This document shows positions 54,616 through 62,980 of a DNA stretch of 64,000 nucleotides, in pieces. How positions within the stretch are numbered: position 1 is the stretch's first letter; the number at the start of each line of letters is the position of its first letter. A model generated the notes under the pieces. The model saw nothing but the letters and a program-made list of their open reading frames with translations, searched no databases and was not told the DNA's origin. Position numbers and translations under genes: made by a program. Where the stretch lies: assembly GCF_008710135.1 (NCBI RefSeq), contig NZ_VYKK01000004.1:372001-436000 (forward strand), in the 5' to 3' direction. The stretch is from Paenibacillus spiritus (GTDB lineage: Bacteria; Bacillota; Bacilli; Paenibacillales; Paenibacillaceae).

Positions 54616-56349
54616 TTAGTGCTCGAGCAGGTAAGCGCGAGTCAGGTCAAGGGCACCGCTGAAGTCAAGCGTTGCGCCCTTCACATAAGGCTTCGTGAGG
54701 GAGTTGTTGGTGTAGTAGTACAGCGGAATCAGAATCATATCGTCCTGGATAATCATCTTCTCGGCTTCGGCGAACTTCTCCTGGCGAACAGCCAGATCGG
54801 AAGTCGATTTAGCTTCCTGGATCAGCTTGTCGTAAGCAGGGTTAGCATAACCGGTGTCGTTGTTACCGCCGCCAGTTACCCACATATCCAGGAACGTCAT
54901 CGGATCATTATAGTCAGCCGTCCAGCCTGCACGGGCAACCTGATACTGCAGATGCTGACGGTTCTCGATGAATACCGCCCACTCCTGGTTCTCCAGCTTC
55001 ACTTCAACGCCCAGGTTCTTCTTCCACATGTCGCCGATGGCCAGGGCAATCTTCTTGTGGCCTTCGCTTGTGTTATAGGAGAGCGTGAAGGCTGGCAGGG
55101 AAGTCAGACCTTCTTCTTTCAGACCTTCGGCAAGCAGAGCCTTCGCCTGTTCAACGTCTTCTTTGAAGAAGTCGTCTTTCACAGCCGTACGGTATTCGCC
55201 GTCAGCGCCGGCGATACCCGGAGGTACATAACCGTAAGCCGGAAGCTGTCCGCCCAGCGTTACCTTGTCGATCAGTGTCTGACGATCGATCGCCATAGCA
55301 AGCGCCTTACGGATCTTGGCATTGTTGAATGGCTTCTCTTTGACATTGAATTCGTAGTAGTAGACGCTGGCAATCCCTTTACGGTTGAATTCTTCCGGAT
55401 ACTTCTTCTCTACGATCGGAAGCTGTTCGGTCGGAATTTCGCCGTTCGGGCCGCCTGCGCGGTCAAGCTGCCCGCTCTCGTAAGCCTGCAGCTCGGTAGC
55501 TGCGCTGTTCACGAGGGAGAATTCGATCTTGTTAAGTTTAATGGAATCTTTATCCCAGTAGTTGTCGTTCTTGGTTACAGCCAGAGACTGGCCGGTTACC
55601 CAGTTGCTCAGCGTAAACGGACCGTTGACAATCATCGTATCCTTGTTCGTTGCCCATTTCTCGTTGCCTTCAACGGACTTATGAACCGGATAGTACGTAT
55701 AGAAGCTCAGAAGTCCCAGGAAGTAAGGCGTAGGCGCCTTCAGGGTTACTTCCAGCGTCTTGTCGTCAACTGCCTTGACGCCAACCTGGTTGAAGTCGGT
55801 GACTTTCTTCTCGTAGTACTCTTGAGCATTCTTCAGGTAGTACAGCTGATAAGCATAAGGGGCCGGGTCGGCAGCGGCAGGGTTCAGAACCCGTTTCCAG
55901 GCGCGGACGAAATCGCCGGCTACGACTGGATCGCCGTTGCTCCATTTCGCGTCGCGAAGGTGGAACGTATATACCAGACCGTCGGACGAAACATCCCATT
56001 TCTCTGCGATGCCCGGCTCAGCCTGGCCCGTCTCGTCGTTCATGCGGGTCAAGCCTTCATACATCGTCTTCAGAACGGTGTTGGCCGTGCTGTCTTGAGC
56101 AAGAGCAGGGTCAAAAGTTGGAGGCTCGGAACTCAGGTTAATCTTGAGTGTCTGGTCGGAAGCCAGTTTCTCATCCGAGGCAGCTCCGCTGTCCGTGGCA
56201 GAAGCCGAAGCGGATGGAGCCTTAGAGGCAGCAGCGCCTTCGTTCGTGGCAGATTTGTTGCCATTGTTGTTGCTGCCGCATCCCGCGAGCACCGTTCCGA
56301 TGACAAGAACGAGCGCGAACAGGAGCAAAAGACTTTTACTCTTCTTCAT
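54616..56349 (-). CDS. oppA: Oligopeptide-binding lipoprotein OppA
   Basis: The extracellular substrate-binding lipoprotein of the transporter, 577 residues. The signal peptide ends in the lipobox VLAGC with C24 as the lipidated residue. A Ser/Ala-rich linker of about 35 residues leads to the SBP_bac_5 domain (INLSSEPPTFDPALAQDST, ALAMAIDRQTLIDKV, YVPPGIAG, ARAGWTADYNDP), typical of peptide binding. It is upstream of oppB and separated from it by a terminator. Specific peptide preference cannot be read from sequence; it may serve nutrition or signalling peptides. Confidence 0.95.
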   Translation of the reverse strand: MKKSKSLLLLFALVLVIGTVLAGCGSNNNGNKSATNEGAAASKAPSASASATDSGAASDEKLASDQTLKINLSSEPPTFDPALAQDSTANTVLKTMYEGLTRMNDETGQAEPGIAEKWDVSSDGLVYTFHLRDAKWSNGDPVVAGDFVRAWKRVLNPAAADPAPYAYQLYYLKNAQEYYEKKVTDFNQVGVKAVDDKTLEVTLKAPTPYFLGLLSFYTYYPVHKSVEGNEKWATNKDTMIVNGPFTLSNWVTGQSLAVTKNDNYWDKDSIKLNKIEFSLVNSAATELQAYESGQLDRAGGPNGEIPTEQLPIVEKKYPEEFNRKGIASVYYYEFNVKEKPFNNAKIRKALAMAIDRQTLIDKVTLGGQLPAYGYVPPGIAGADGEYRTAVKDDFFKEDVEQAKALLAEGLKEEGLTSLPAFTLSYNTSEGHKKIALAIGDMWKKNLGVEVKLENQEWAVFIENRQHLQYQVARAGWTADYNDPMTFLDMWVTGGGNNDTGYANPAYDKLIQEAKSTSDLAVRQEKFAEAEKMIIQDDMILIPLYYYTNNSLTKPYVKGATLDFSGALDLTRAYLLEH

Positions 56350-56390
56350 CTAGCAGTTCCCCCTAATTAGAATGTGGTATATGGTTTATG

Positions 56391-56438
56391 ATTATACAAC
56401 CAGTGGTCAAAAAAATCTATAGCTATGTTTTCAGAAAA
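56391..56438 (-). promoter_or_regulatory. oppA promoter region with CodY-like box
   Basis: TATAAT (56391-56396) lies 42 bases before oppA; no good -35 is seen at 17 bases. TTTTCTGAAAA (56428-56438), the core of the CodY consensus AATTTTCWGAAAATT, lies about 31 bases upstream. With its flanks it matches 11 of 15 positions. An A7T7 tract and other AT-rich DNA continue to 56460. Nutrient control is inferred only. Confidence 0.45.
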
Positions 56439-56500
56439 AAATTTTTTTATAAAAACCCCGCTTAAAGTTGACGTCATTGCTTTAGTGCAGCATATAAACC

Positions 56501-56887
56501 TTACATGGTCTGTGATATGTATTTGATCATGCCTACTACCATGAAGAGCACGTATCCTGCTCCCATCAGCATAAAGCTGAGCCGCCATACCGCTCGGAAC
56601 AGTCTTTTGCCGTCAATTTGCCCTTTCAGCCGGTTCTGGGCCCCGCCGATCAGCCCCGCCCCGATCAACACAATCAGAAGGATCAGGAAGAACCCGAAGC
56701 GCGAGTCGAAGATATTGTTGAACAGCGCCGATACGGACAACAGCAGAAACACGGTCGTCACATCCATGGCCAGAAACAGACAGCGCCTCTTCTCCAGCTT
56801 CATGAACCTGCCGATTCCGTAGACCAGGACGAACGGCAGTACGGGCAGGACACTGAGAACACCAAGAGAATTGCGGATAAACTCCAC
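56501..56887 (-). CDS. DUF3397-family membrane protein
   Basis: A 128-residue protein with four membrane segments (about 8-26, 37-58, 64-84 and 103-124). Short basic loops (MKLEKRR, NRLKGQIDGKR) lie between them. This matches the DUF3397 family found near bshC/mraZ in Bacillales, with no known function. The GTG start has AGGTG seven bases upstream, six bases after the panE-like gene, so the two form a unit. The downstream gap to oppA is AT-rich and has only a weak stem. Confidence 0.75.
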   Translation of the reverse strand: MEFIRNSLGVLSVLPVLPFVLVYGIGRFMKLEKRRCLFLAMDVTTVFLLLSVSALFNNIFDSRFGFFLILLIVLIGAGLIGGAQNRLKGQIDGKRLFRAVWRLSFMLMGAGYVLFMVVGMIKYISQTM

Positions 56888-56893
56888 GCCGGT

Positions 56894-57853
56894 TCACCTC
56901 TCCTTTGCAATCATCCCTTCCACCAGCCGGGTCGCCATCCGGTTAAGCGGCGCTTCCGTTCCCGACGATTCTGCCAGTGCGGCCAGATGGCCGTTGATCC
57001 ACCGGACCTCGGTCTCCCTTCCGGCCAGCACATCGGCCAGCATGGAAGAGGTATTGTCCGAAGTAGAGCGACACACGGCTACAATTCGTTCCCAGGCGTC
57101 GTTGCCGGCGTCGATTCCGCAAGAAGCCAGAATCCGCACGGATTCATCGCAAAGGAGACGCATGGCGTCCAGCCGGGCCTCCGAATCCAGCAGTTCTCCG
57201 TTCCGCACCCGCCAAATGGCGGTAAGCGGGTTGATTACGGCATTCACCAGCATTTTCCGGTAGATCAGGGTATCCACTTCATTCGACAGCCCTGTGGTAA
57301 ATCCTGCTGCTTCCAGCACCTTTTGCAGCGGAATAGCATCCTCGGAATGGTCGGCCCCGCTCCCCCCGTCATATTCGCCGATCCACGTTTCTCCTTTCCC
57401 GGCATGGGTTACTTCCCGAAGGCTCCGGCCCGTTGCTCCCTCCGTCGTGACCGCGGCATACAGGCGGGCATCGGGAAGGCGTTCCCGCAGCATCGCTAAA
57501 TGCCCCCCTCCGTTCTGGAGGCAGACAACCCGGACGCCGTTCCCGCGAAGCTGCGAGAGCGGTTCTGCCAAATCCCGGTGCAGCACATTCTGCTTGACGG
57601 CAAGCAGAATCCAATCCGGACTCCCGCCGGACAACCGGGCCGCAAACTCCTCTATCGGATAGGCCTGCAATCGGCCGTTCTCAGGCCGGACCGGCTCCGG
57701 ACGCCCGGGCTCGTACAGCAGAAGTCCATCCCGGTTCAGCGTGTCGCTCTGCTCCCGTGTCCGGCACCAGAGCCGGACTTCGGTTCCCGATGCCGCCAGT
57801 CTGGCGGCAAAGAGCTTGCCGAGCGATCCCGCGCCAACAATATCGATTCTCAT
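56894..57853 (-). CDS. panE: Ketopantoate reductase family protein (PanE/ApbA-like)
   Basis: An NADPH-dependent 2-dehydropantoate 2-reductase-like enzyme of 319 residues. The N-terminal Rossmann loop is IVGAGSLGKLFAARL, and the catalytic lysine lies in YRKMLVNAVINPLTAI. The C-terminal helical domain has SSMLADVLAGRETEV, typical of ketopantoate binding. It would make pantoate for coenzyme A. It matches B. subtilis ylbQ by position next to bshC. Several paralogues are common, so the physiological substrate is not certain. Confidence 0.85.
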   Translation of the reverse strand: MRIDIVGAGSLGKLFAARLAASGTEVRLWCRTREQSDTLNRDGLLLYEPGRPEPVRPENGRLQAYPIEEFAARLSGGSPDWILLAVKQNVLHRDLAEPLSQLRGNGVRVVCLQNGGGHLAMLRERLPDARLYAAVTTEGATGRSLREVTHAGKGETWIGEYDGGSGADHSEDAIPLQKVLEAAGFTTGLSNEVDTLIYRKMLVNAVINPLTAIWRVRNGELLDSEARLDAMRLLCDESVRILASCGIDAGNDAWERIVAVCRSTSDNTSSMLADVLAGRETEVRWINGHLAALAESSGTEAPLNRMATRLVEGMIAKER

Positions 57854-57900
57854 CCTCTCACCCGCCTTTTCTCCAGTATATTCGCGGCTGAAGACAAAGC

Positions 57901-57940
57901 AAATCCCGCCTTCTTGCGAATTAAACCGCAGGCGGGATTT
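57901..57940. terminator. Hairpin between rsfA and panE
   Basis: AAATCCCGCCT pairs with AGGCGGGATTT around an 18-base loop, 32 bases after the rsfA stop. It is followed by GCTTTG on the minus strand, so the T run is short. Confidence 0.7.
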
Positions 57941-57971
57941 CTATAGGGAACAGCGGAGACCGAACAATGCT

Positions 57972-58622
57972 TCAATCGATCCGCTCCAGGTTGCCGTTTG
58001 CGTCCATTTTGAAACGCGTCTTCAATTCTTCGTCCTCCTCGCTTAGAAAAGCGAGCCTTCGCGCCCGGTCCATAATCTGAATCAGCGCTTTGTAATCGTC
58101 GTTCACCACCCGGTAGTCACTCTGCGCGGAATGGACTTCCTTGGAGAGCCGTTCGTTCTCCCTCTTCAGGTCGGCCAGTTCTTCTTCCTTGTCCCGCAAA
58201 TCCCGTTCCAGCATCTTGAGCTGCCTTCCCGTCTCATTGTAGGTGCCCTTCCATTGTCTCAAAAAGCGGATGACCGCGTCGATCGACAGCGAGCTTTCGC
58301 CGAATCCCGTTCCCCGTCCATACTCTTCGCTCTCTTCTCCGTATTCGAACCCCGCCACCTGCGCGCCCCGGACCGGCGTCTGTTTCTTGAGCTGGCTCTT
58401 CTTCTGGCGCTGGCTCTTCGCCAGCCCGATCGCTTCCTCATAGTTTTTGCGGACACAGCTGTTCCAGCGGAATCCGCAGGCAGCGGAGGTTCTGCCGATC
58501 TTCTCCCCCACTTCTTCAAAAGCGGCAAGCTGGGTGCTCCCTTCCCGGATATGGCGCAGGGTAATCTCGGCCAGGGTCAAATCGTCTTCCGTGCTCCATG
58601 CATCTTGTCTAACGGCTGTCAT
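57972..58622 (-). CDS. rsfA: RsfA-family prespore regulator (YlbO-like)
   Basis: A 216-residue DNA-binding protein. The N-terminal Myb/SANT-like domain (residues 5-60: RQDAWSTEDDLTLAEITL, GRTSAACGFRWNSCVR) matches RsfA, which tunes sigma-F-dependent genes in the forespore. A basic linker (QRQKKSQLKKQ) and a coiled coil (about 120-190: LKMLERDLRDKEEELADL) follow. I chose the ATG (MTAVRQDAW) with AGGAGG ten bases upstream. In B. subtilis ylbO holds the same position beside panE. Confidence 0.88.
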   Translation of the reverse strand: MTAVRQDAWSTEDDLTLAEITLRHIREGSTQLAAFEEVGEKIGRTSAACGFRWNSCVRKNYEEAIGLAKSQRQKKSQLKKQTPVRGAQVAGFEYGEESEEYGRGTGFGESSLSIDAVIRFLRQWKGTYNETGRQLKMLERDLRDKEEELADLKRENERLSKEVHSAQSDYRVVNDDYKALIQIMDRARRLAFLSEEDEELKTRFKMDANGNLERID

Positions 58623-58783
58623 AAAGCCTAACCCTCCTAACGACATCTTTAAAATCACCGTCTTCCCGGCCGGCGGGACCGGCAGGCGAATAAGGATAAA
58701 AGCGGCATACTCATTCCTATGCCTCTCAACGAGTTCATAGAATCTATTTGATACTTATTTGTATTTCCACTTTAACCGGACCT

Positions 58784-58796
58784 CATACGCTATAAT
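58784..58796 (+). promoter_or_regulatory. Promoter-like element before the secreted-protein gene
   Basis: CATACGCTATAAT contains both a sigma-A -10 (TATAAT, 58791-58796) and the pattern CATAnnnTA of sigma-E/sigma-K promoters. No clear -35 for sigma-A is present at 16-18 bases. The 321-base gap between rsfA and this gene contains little else besides the hairpin that follows. Confidence 0.4.
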
Positions 58797-58813
58797 AAAT
58801 TCATTGCATCAGA

Positions 58814-58837
58814 GGCTCCGCCCTGCGGAGTCTTTTT
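58814..58837 (+). terminator. Terminator directly after the promoter-like element
   Basis: GGCTCCGC pairs with GCGGAGTC (one G·T) around a three-base loop and is followed by five T, only about 12 bases after the expected transcription start. It lies 107 bases before the plus-strand gene, so it would act on that gene's leader. Confidence 0.75.
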
Positions 58838-58943
58838 GGTATGGCACACGGCGCGATAACGGGTATCCTAATAACAGACAGGCCGTCATAAACTGGTATC
58901 GAAGGATTGAAGACTTACGGAGCATAAGCGTGGAGGCGATCGG

Positions 58944-60089
58944 GTGACTTACTCAAAAGGATATAAGGTTCGAATCTTAGCCATAGCACTGCTGGCATCG
59001 CTGCTCACCGCGCAGCCCGGACCGGCGCTCTCTGCCGAACCTTCGGCGGGCGCGGAAGCGCCGCGCCCGCAGGCGGATTCATCCTCGTTCCAATCCTCCG
59101 ACAAAGCTACGAAAGATCTGCTGCAGCAGACCCTCTCGGCGGCGGAGCTGGACAAAGAAATCGCGCGAATCGATGCAGAACGGAAGAAGCTCGAGTCCAG
59201 AACCCGGGAGCTTCATCAGCAAGCCGACAAGAAAGAACAGTCGATTGCCGTGCAGCGGGAACAGGCGGGCGCCGTTCTGCGCGCCTACTATACCGGAGAC
59301 CGGGACGGACTGCTGATGGCTTTTCTCAGCGCCAAGAGTCTTGGCCGCTGGCTGGCTCTTATGGATTATTATGAATGGATTGCCGGAAGGGATCAGGAGA
59401 TTCTAGCCCGATATGAGCAGGAGTACGAAGATTTGAGCCGCACCCTTCGGGCGGCGGAGAAGGCGGAGCGGGAGCTTGCGGAAGCGCGGGAACAGCTGTC
59501 CGCCCAGCGGGAGCGGATTGCGGCGCTGAATCGGGAGATCGACGCCGGTGTCGCCGGAAGCGCCGATCCGGCTCAGATGAATAAACTGCTGAAGGAATTT
59601 GAAATGTATTGGAACAATGTCGGCGTGCGCGAGATTCGGACCTATTTCAAGGCGCTGTCTTCGGCGATGAAGAAGCTGCCCGATTTTCTGCAATCCCGGG
59701 ACGGGGCGCTGGTTCGCCGCGGACTTGTCTATGACCTCAATCTGACGGAGGACGACCTCAATGAATTCCTGCATGAGCAGAATCCAATGTTCCAGGGGTT
59801 GAACTTTGCCTTCCGCGACGGGAAGCTGATTGCCAGCGGCACAGACGGTAATTTGGAGCTTACGCTGGAAGGCCATTACACCCTCCAGGATGAACCCGAG
59901 AACGCGCTGATCTTCCATGTGGACCGGATTGTCTTCAACGGTCTGGAATTGCCGGAGAGCACAAGGCGGGATTTGGAGAATGATTTCGACCTTGGGTTCT
60001 ATCCTTCCAAAATCGTCTCTTTCCTTCGCGCCACCAAGCTTGAGATGGACGAGGGCGTCATGCACGTGAAGCTCAGCATCCATCTATAG
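58944..60089 (+). CDS. Secreted coiled-coil protein of unknown function
   Basis: A 381-residue exported protein. A signal peptide ends near A31 (PALSA). Two coiled coils (about 60-105 and 150-200) resemble the N-terminal part of CwlO/PcsB-like wall proteins. A C-terminal domain (215-381) follows, predicted to be mixed alpha/beta (GNLELTLEGHYTLQDEPEN, FHVDRIVFNGLELP). No peptidase motif is visible. The start is GTG, with GGAGG seven bases upstream. It is on the plus strand and its end overlaps the end of the next, convergent gene by six bases. I do not recognise a named family. Confidence 0.75.
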   Translation: MTYSKGYKVRILAIALLASLLTAQPGPALSAEPSAGAEAPRPQADSSSFQSSDKATKDLLQQTLSAAELDKEIARIDAERKKLESRTRELHQQADKKEQSIAVQREQAGAVLRAYYTGDRDGLLMAFLSAKSLGRWLALMDYYEWIAGRDQEILARYEQEYEDLSRTLRAAEKAERELAEAREQLSAQRERIAALNREIDAGVAGSADPAQMNKLLKEFEMYWNNVGVREIRTYFKALSSAMKKLPDFLQSRDGALVRRGLVYDLNLTEDDLNEFLHEQNPMFQGLNFAFRDGKLIASGTDGNLELTLEGHYTLQDEPENALIFHVDRIVFNGLELPESTRRDLENDFDLGFYPSKIVSFLRATKLEMDEGVMHVKLSIHL

Positions 60090-61304
60090 GGCCGGGGATA
60101 CCGGAGCGGAAGTCTCTGCCGACAGGGCTTCCCGGTAAGCTTCGGCTCCGAAGCGTCCGGTCAACAGCCCTTGTGCCGCATCCGCAGCCGCCGCCCAGTT
60201 CATATCGCCGCTCCGACCGCCCGGTACGGCCGCTTCTGTCAGCATCCACCGGGGCTTGACGATGCGGTCCATGCCGTAATTCCGGTACCATTCATCCGCT
60301 GCGGGCATTCTTCCCGTATCGGCCAGCCACCGGTTCTGGGATACCGCAGAGGTCACATATGCCATCCATTGGGCAGCGGTCTCAGGCTCTCTCGACTGGG
60401 CGGAGAGCAGGAAGACTCTCACCTTCAGGATGTCGAGCGGAACGGTGCCGGAAGACGTCAGCGGAACTTGCAGTTCCAGCCCGCTTCCGCGGGATTCTGA
60501 CAGCGGCACTGCTGCCGCGCCCACTTCCCCCCGCCGCAGCTTCTGCCACAGCGCTTCATCCGTCTGCGAGGTCAGATAGAAACTGCCTCGCGACTTGGCA
60601 ATCCATTCAAGTGCCTGTCCGTTCCCCTGATAATGGGCAAGAAAGGAAGCCAGCCCATACGGTTCGGCGGAACTCAGCGCCAGCACATAACGCCCGGCCT
60701 GTCCTTTCATTCCGCCGGACAGCCGGCTCCATTCTTCCAGCGAGTCCGGAAGCCCGCTCAGTCCGTATTCGCTCAGCGCTTCCCGCGAGTAAGCAAGAAC
60801 ATACGGATCCACATCCAGCGGGACGCCCCAGTTATAGCCGTTCCATTGCAGAAGCGGAAGAAGCAGATTAAGCGGAGCCCCCCCTTGGGTATGCTGGTAT
60901 AAATCGACCGGCAGCAAATATCCGCTCTCCGCCAGACCGCGAATATCGCGGGCGTCGGCCATCAGGATGTCAGGGTTGTCACCGATGGTCAATTCCCGCA
61001 GCAATTCCCCGCGGTCTTCCTCTTCTCCGTTCCGGTTGCCCAGCTCAACGGCGACGCCGGTATCCTGCGTGTACTGCCGGCAGAGCTCCTTCATGAGAGC
61101 GAACTCGTTCTCGTTCAAGGACAGCGAGATCCGCAGCAGTCCTCCGCCTTCCGGCCGGTCGGCCTCGCGGCCGGGGTTCTCTTCCCGCGGCCGGTCCGGT
61201 TCCGGGCCTCCCTCCTCGCTCGGAAGCTCCATGCCGGGCGACAGACTGGTCAGCGACAGCAGCAGCACGGCGAACAGCAGCCAATAATTTTTGCGTCTCA
61301 GCAT
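60084..61304 (-). CDS. Extracellular solute-binding protein-like, no lipobox
   Basis: A 406-residue exported protein with the fold pattern of sugar-type ABC binding proteins (SBP_bac_1). Visible features are LLRISLSLNENEFALMKELC, DNPDILMADARDIRGLAESG, YNWGVPLDVDPYVLAYSRE and SGLPDSLEEWSRL. The N-terminal hydrophobic segment (8-22) is not followed by a cysteine, so it may be a membrane anchor or a cleaved signal. A Glu/Pro-rich linker (28-53) comes next. No transporter genes adjoin it. AGGAAGG stands before the ATG, and TAAAAT about 60 bases upstream could be a -10. Confidence 0.75.
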   Translation of the reverse strand: MLRRKNYWLLFAVLLLSLTSLSPGMELPSEEGGPEPDRPREENPGREADRPEGGGLLRISLSLNENEFALMKELCRQYTQDTGVAVELGNRNGEEEDRGELLRELTIGDNPDILMADARDIRGLAESGYLLPVDLYQHTQGGAPLNLLLPLLQWNGYNWGVPLDVDPYVLAYSREALSEYGLSGLPDSLEEWSRLSGGMKGQAGRYVLALSSAEPYGLASFLAHYQGNGQALEWIAKSRGSFYLTSQTDEALWQKLRRGEVGAAAVPLSESRGSGLELQVPLTSSGTVPLDILKVRVFLLSAQSREPETAAQWMAYVTSAVSQNRWLADTGRMPAADEWYRNYGMDRIVKPRWMLTEAAVPGGRSGDMNWAAAADAAQGLLTGRFGAEAYREALSAETSAPVSPAL

Positions 61305-61475
61305 GGATGGAACCCTTCCTCTCTCAAGCTCTCACACAAACACCGCATTGTTCTATTTTACCAGACCGGCTCTTGCTTTGTCTGCCTTTAGATGACAGCG
61401 CTTCCCGAATCCTTGCCGGCAAGTTCGGGCCAGTACCCTCGCCGCCTTCCTCCGCGCAGTCCGAATTCAAGCAAG

Positions 61476-61504
61476 AAGAACGGCTCCGCGAGGGAGCCGC
61501 TCTT
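61476..61504 (-). terminator. ylaK terminator
   Basis: A 12-base stem with one G·T pair around a five-base loop, followed by TTCTTCTTGC on the minus strand. It lies 33 bases after the ylaK stop. The rest of the 232-base gap shows no gene. Confidence 0.8.
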
Positions 61505-61536
61505 CTGAACGAGAAGAGGTCTGGTGGAACCAACGG

Positions 61537-62868
61537 CTACAGCAAATCGGCGGCCAGCTGCGCCAGCTTGGAGCGTTCGCCCTTCTCCAGTGTAATATGT
61601 CCGCTGATGCCCTGCTGCTTGAACTTCTCAACAATGTAGCTCAGTCCGTTGCTCGCCGCATCCAGATACGGATGGTCAATCTGCTCCGGGTCTCCCATCA
61701 GGATAACCTTGGAACCTTCTCCGGCCCGGGAGACAATGGTCTTGACTTCATGCCGCGAGAGATTCTGCGCTTCGTCGATGATGATGAACTGCCCCGGGAT
61801 GGAACGGCCCCGGATATACGTCAGCGCCTCTACCTGAATGCTGCCGAGGCCCATCAGGATTTTGTCGATGTCGCCGGCTTTCTTCGTGTCGAACAGAAAT
61901 TCGAGGTTATCGTAGATCGGCTGCATCCACGGGCGCAGCTTCTCATCCTTCTCACCCGGCAGATAGCCGATATCCTTGCCCATCGGGACCACCGGCCGGG
62001 CAATCAGCAGCTTCTTGTATTTATGCTCATCCTCCACTTTGAACAATCCGGCCGCCAGCGCCAGCAGCGTCTTGCCCGTTCCCGCCTTGCCCGTTATGGT
62101 CACGAGGGGAATCTCGTCGTTCAGCAAGAGCTCCAGCGCCATCCGCTGCTGGGCGTTGCGCGCGCTGATCCCCCAGACGGAATCATTGCCGAGATACAGC
62201 GGCTCCACCAGCGTGGCATTGTGGTTCACCTTCAGCAGCGCGGACTTGCCGCTGCCGATCTCGTCTTTCAGAATAATGAACTCGTGCGGATAGAGATCAA
62301 AGCTCAGCGGAAGTCTCTTGACCGGAAGCTGGCGGTTGCTGTAATACTCATCAATCAGCGACGGATGAACGGGAACCGATTGATAGCCGGCATACAGCTC
62401 GTTCAGGTCGCCCGTCCGGTCCGACAAATAATCTTCCGGAGTGACGCCCAGCACATCGGCCTTGATGCGCACCAGCACATCCTTGCTGACCAGAACGACC
62501 GGCCGGGGCTCCGGCTTCTCGTTCTCTTCCTGCAAATAATTGAGCGCCACCGCCAGAATGCGGTTATCGTTGGATACCTCGCCGAACATCTCCTGAACCC
62601 GGACGAAGCTGCGGTGGTTAAGCTCCACCTTGAGCGTTCCTCCGTGCTCCAGCTTCACGCCGCTGTGCAGATGCCCCAGTTCGCGGAGACTGTCAAGCAG
62701 ACGCGAGACGGTCCGGGCGTTGCGGCCGATCTCATCGGCGTTGCGTTTCTTGGAGTCAATCTCTTCCAATACGACAGCGGGAATAATCACTTCGTTCTCT
62801 TTGAATGCAAAGATCGAATTCGGATCATGCAGCAGCACATTCGTATCCAGTACAAAGATTTTGCTCAT
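61537..62868 (-). CDS. ylaK: PIN-PhoH ATPase (YlaK-like)
   Basis: A cytoplasmic protein of 443 residues that joins an N-terminal PIN nuclease-type domain to a PhoH-type helicase ATPase. The PIN domain (VLDTNVLLHDP at residues 6-16; EEIDSKKRN; DNRIL) keeps its acidic residues. The PhoH domain shows Walker A ITGKAGTGKTLLA near residue 255, then RPVVPMGKDIGYLPG and Walker B FIIIDEAQN. It is inferred to act on RNA. GGAGG precedes the ATG at seven bases. Its divergent neighbour is ylaJ; in B. subtilis ylaJ, ylaK and ylaL are also neighbours. Confidence 0.93.
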   Translation of the reverse strand: MSKIFVLDTNVLLHDPNSIFAFKENEVIIPAVVLEEIDSKKRNADEIGRNARTVSRLLDSLRELGHLHSGVKLEHGGTLKVELNHRSFVRVQEMFGEVSNDNRILAVALNYLQEENEKPEPRPVVLVSKDVLVRIKADVLGVTPEDYLSDRTGDLNELYAGYQSVPVHPSLIDEYYSNRQLPVKRLPLSFDLYPHEFIILKDEIGSGKSALLKVNHNATLVEPLYLGNDSVWGISARNAQQRMALELLLNDEIPLVTITGKAGTGKTLLALAAGLFKVEDEHKYKKLLIARPVVPMGKDIGYLPGEKDEKLRPWMQPIYDNLEFLFDTKKAGDIDKILMGLGSIQVEALTYIRGRSIPGQFIIIDEAQNLSRHEVKTIVSRAGEGSKVILMGDPEQIDHPYLDAASNGLSYIVEKFKQQGISGHITLEKGERSKLAQLAADLL

Positions 62869-62980
62869 ATTATCCCCTCCACAGCGCCTGGTTTGGTCCC
62901 GGAAGATACATAACTCCCGCCGCCGGCGGCCAGACTAACGGAACAGCCACCATTCCTAGCGACAAAGGAGCATGCATCTT

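Noticed and set aside
54619..56370. A 583-codon plus-strand frame opposite oppA
   Set aside because: It coincides with the limits of oppA, which has a clear lipobox and binding-protein domain; the antisense product has no family features.
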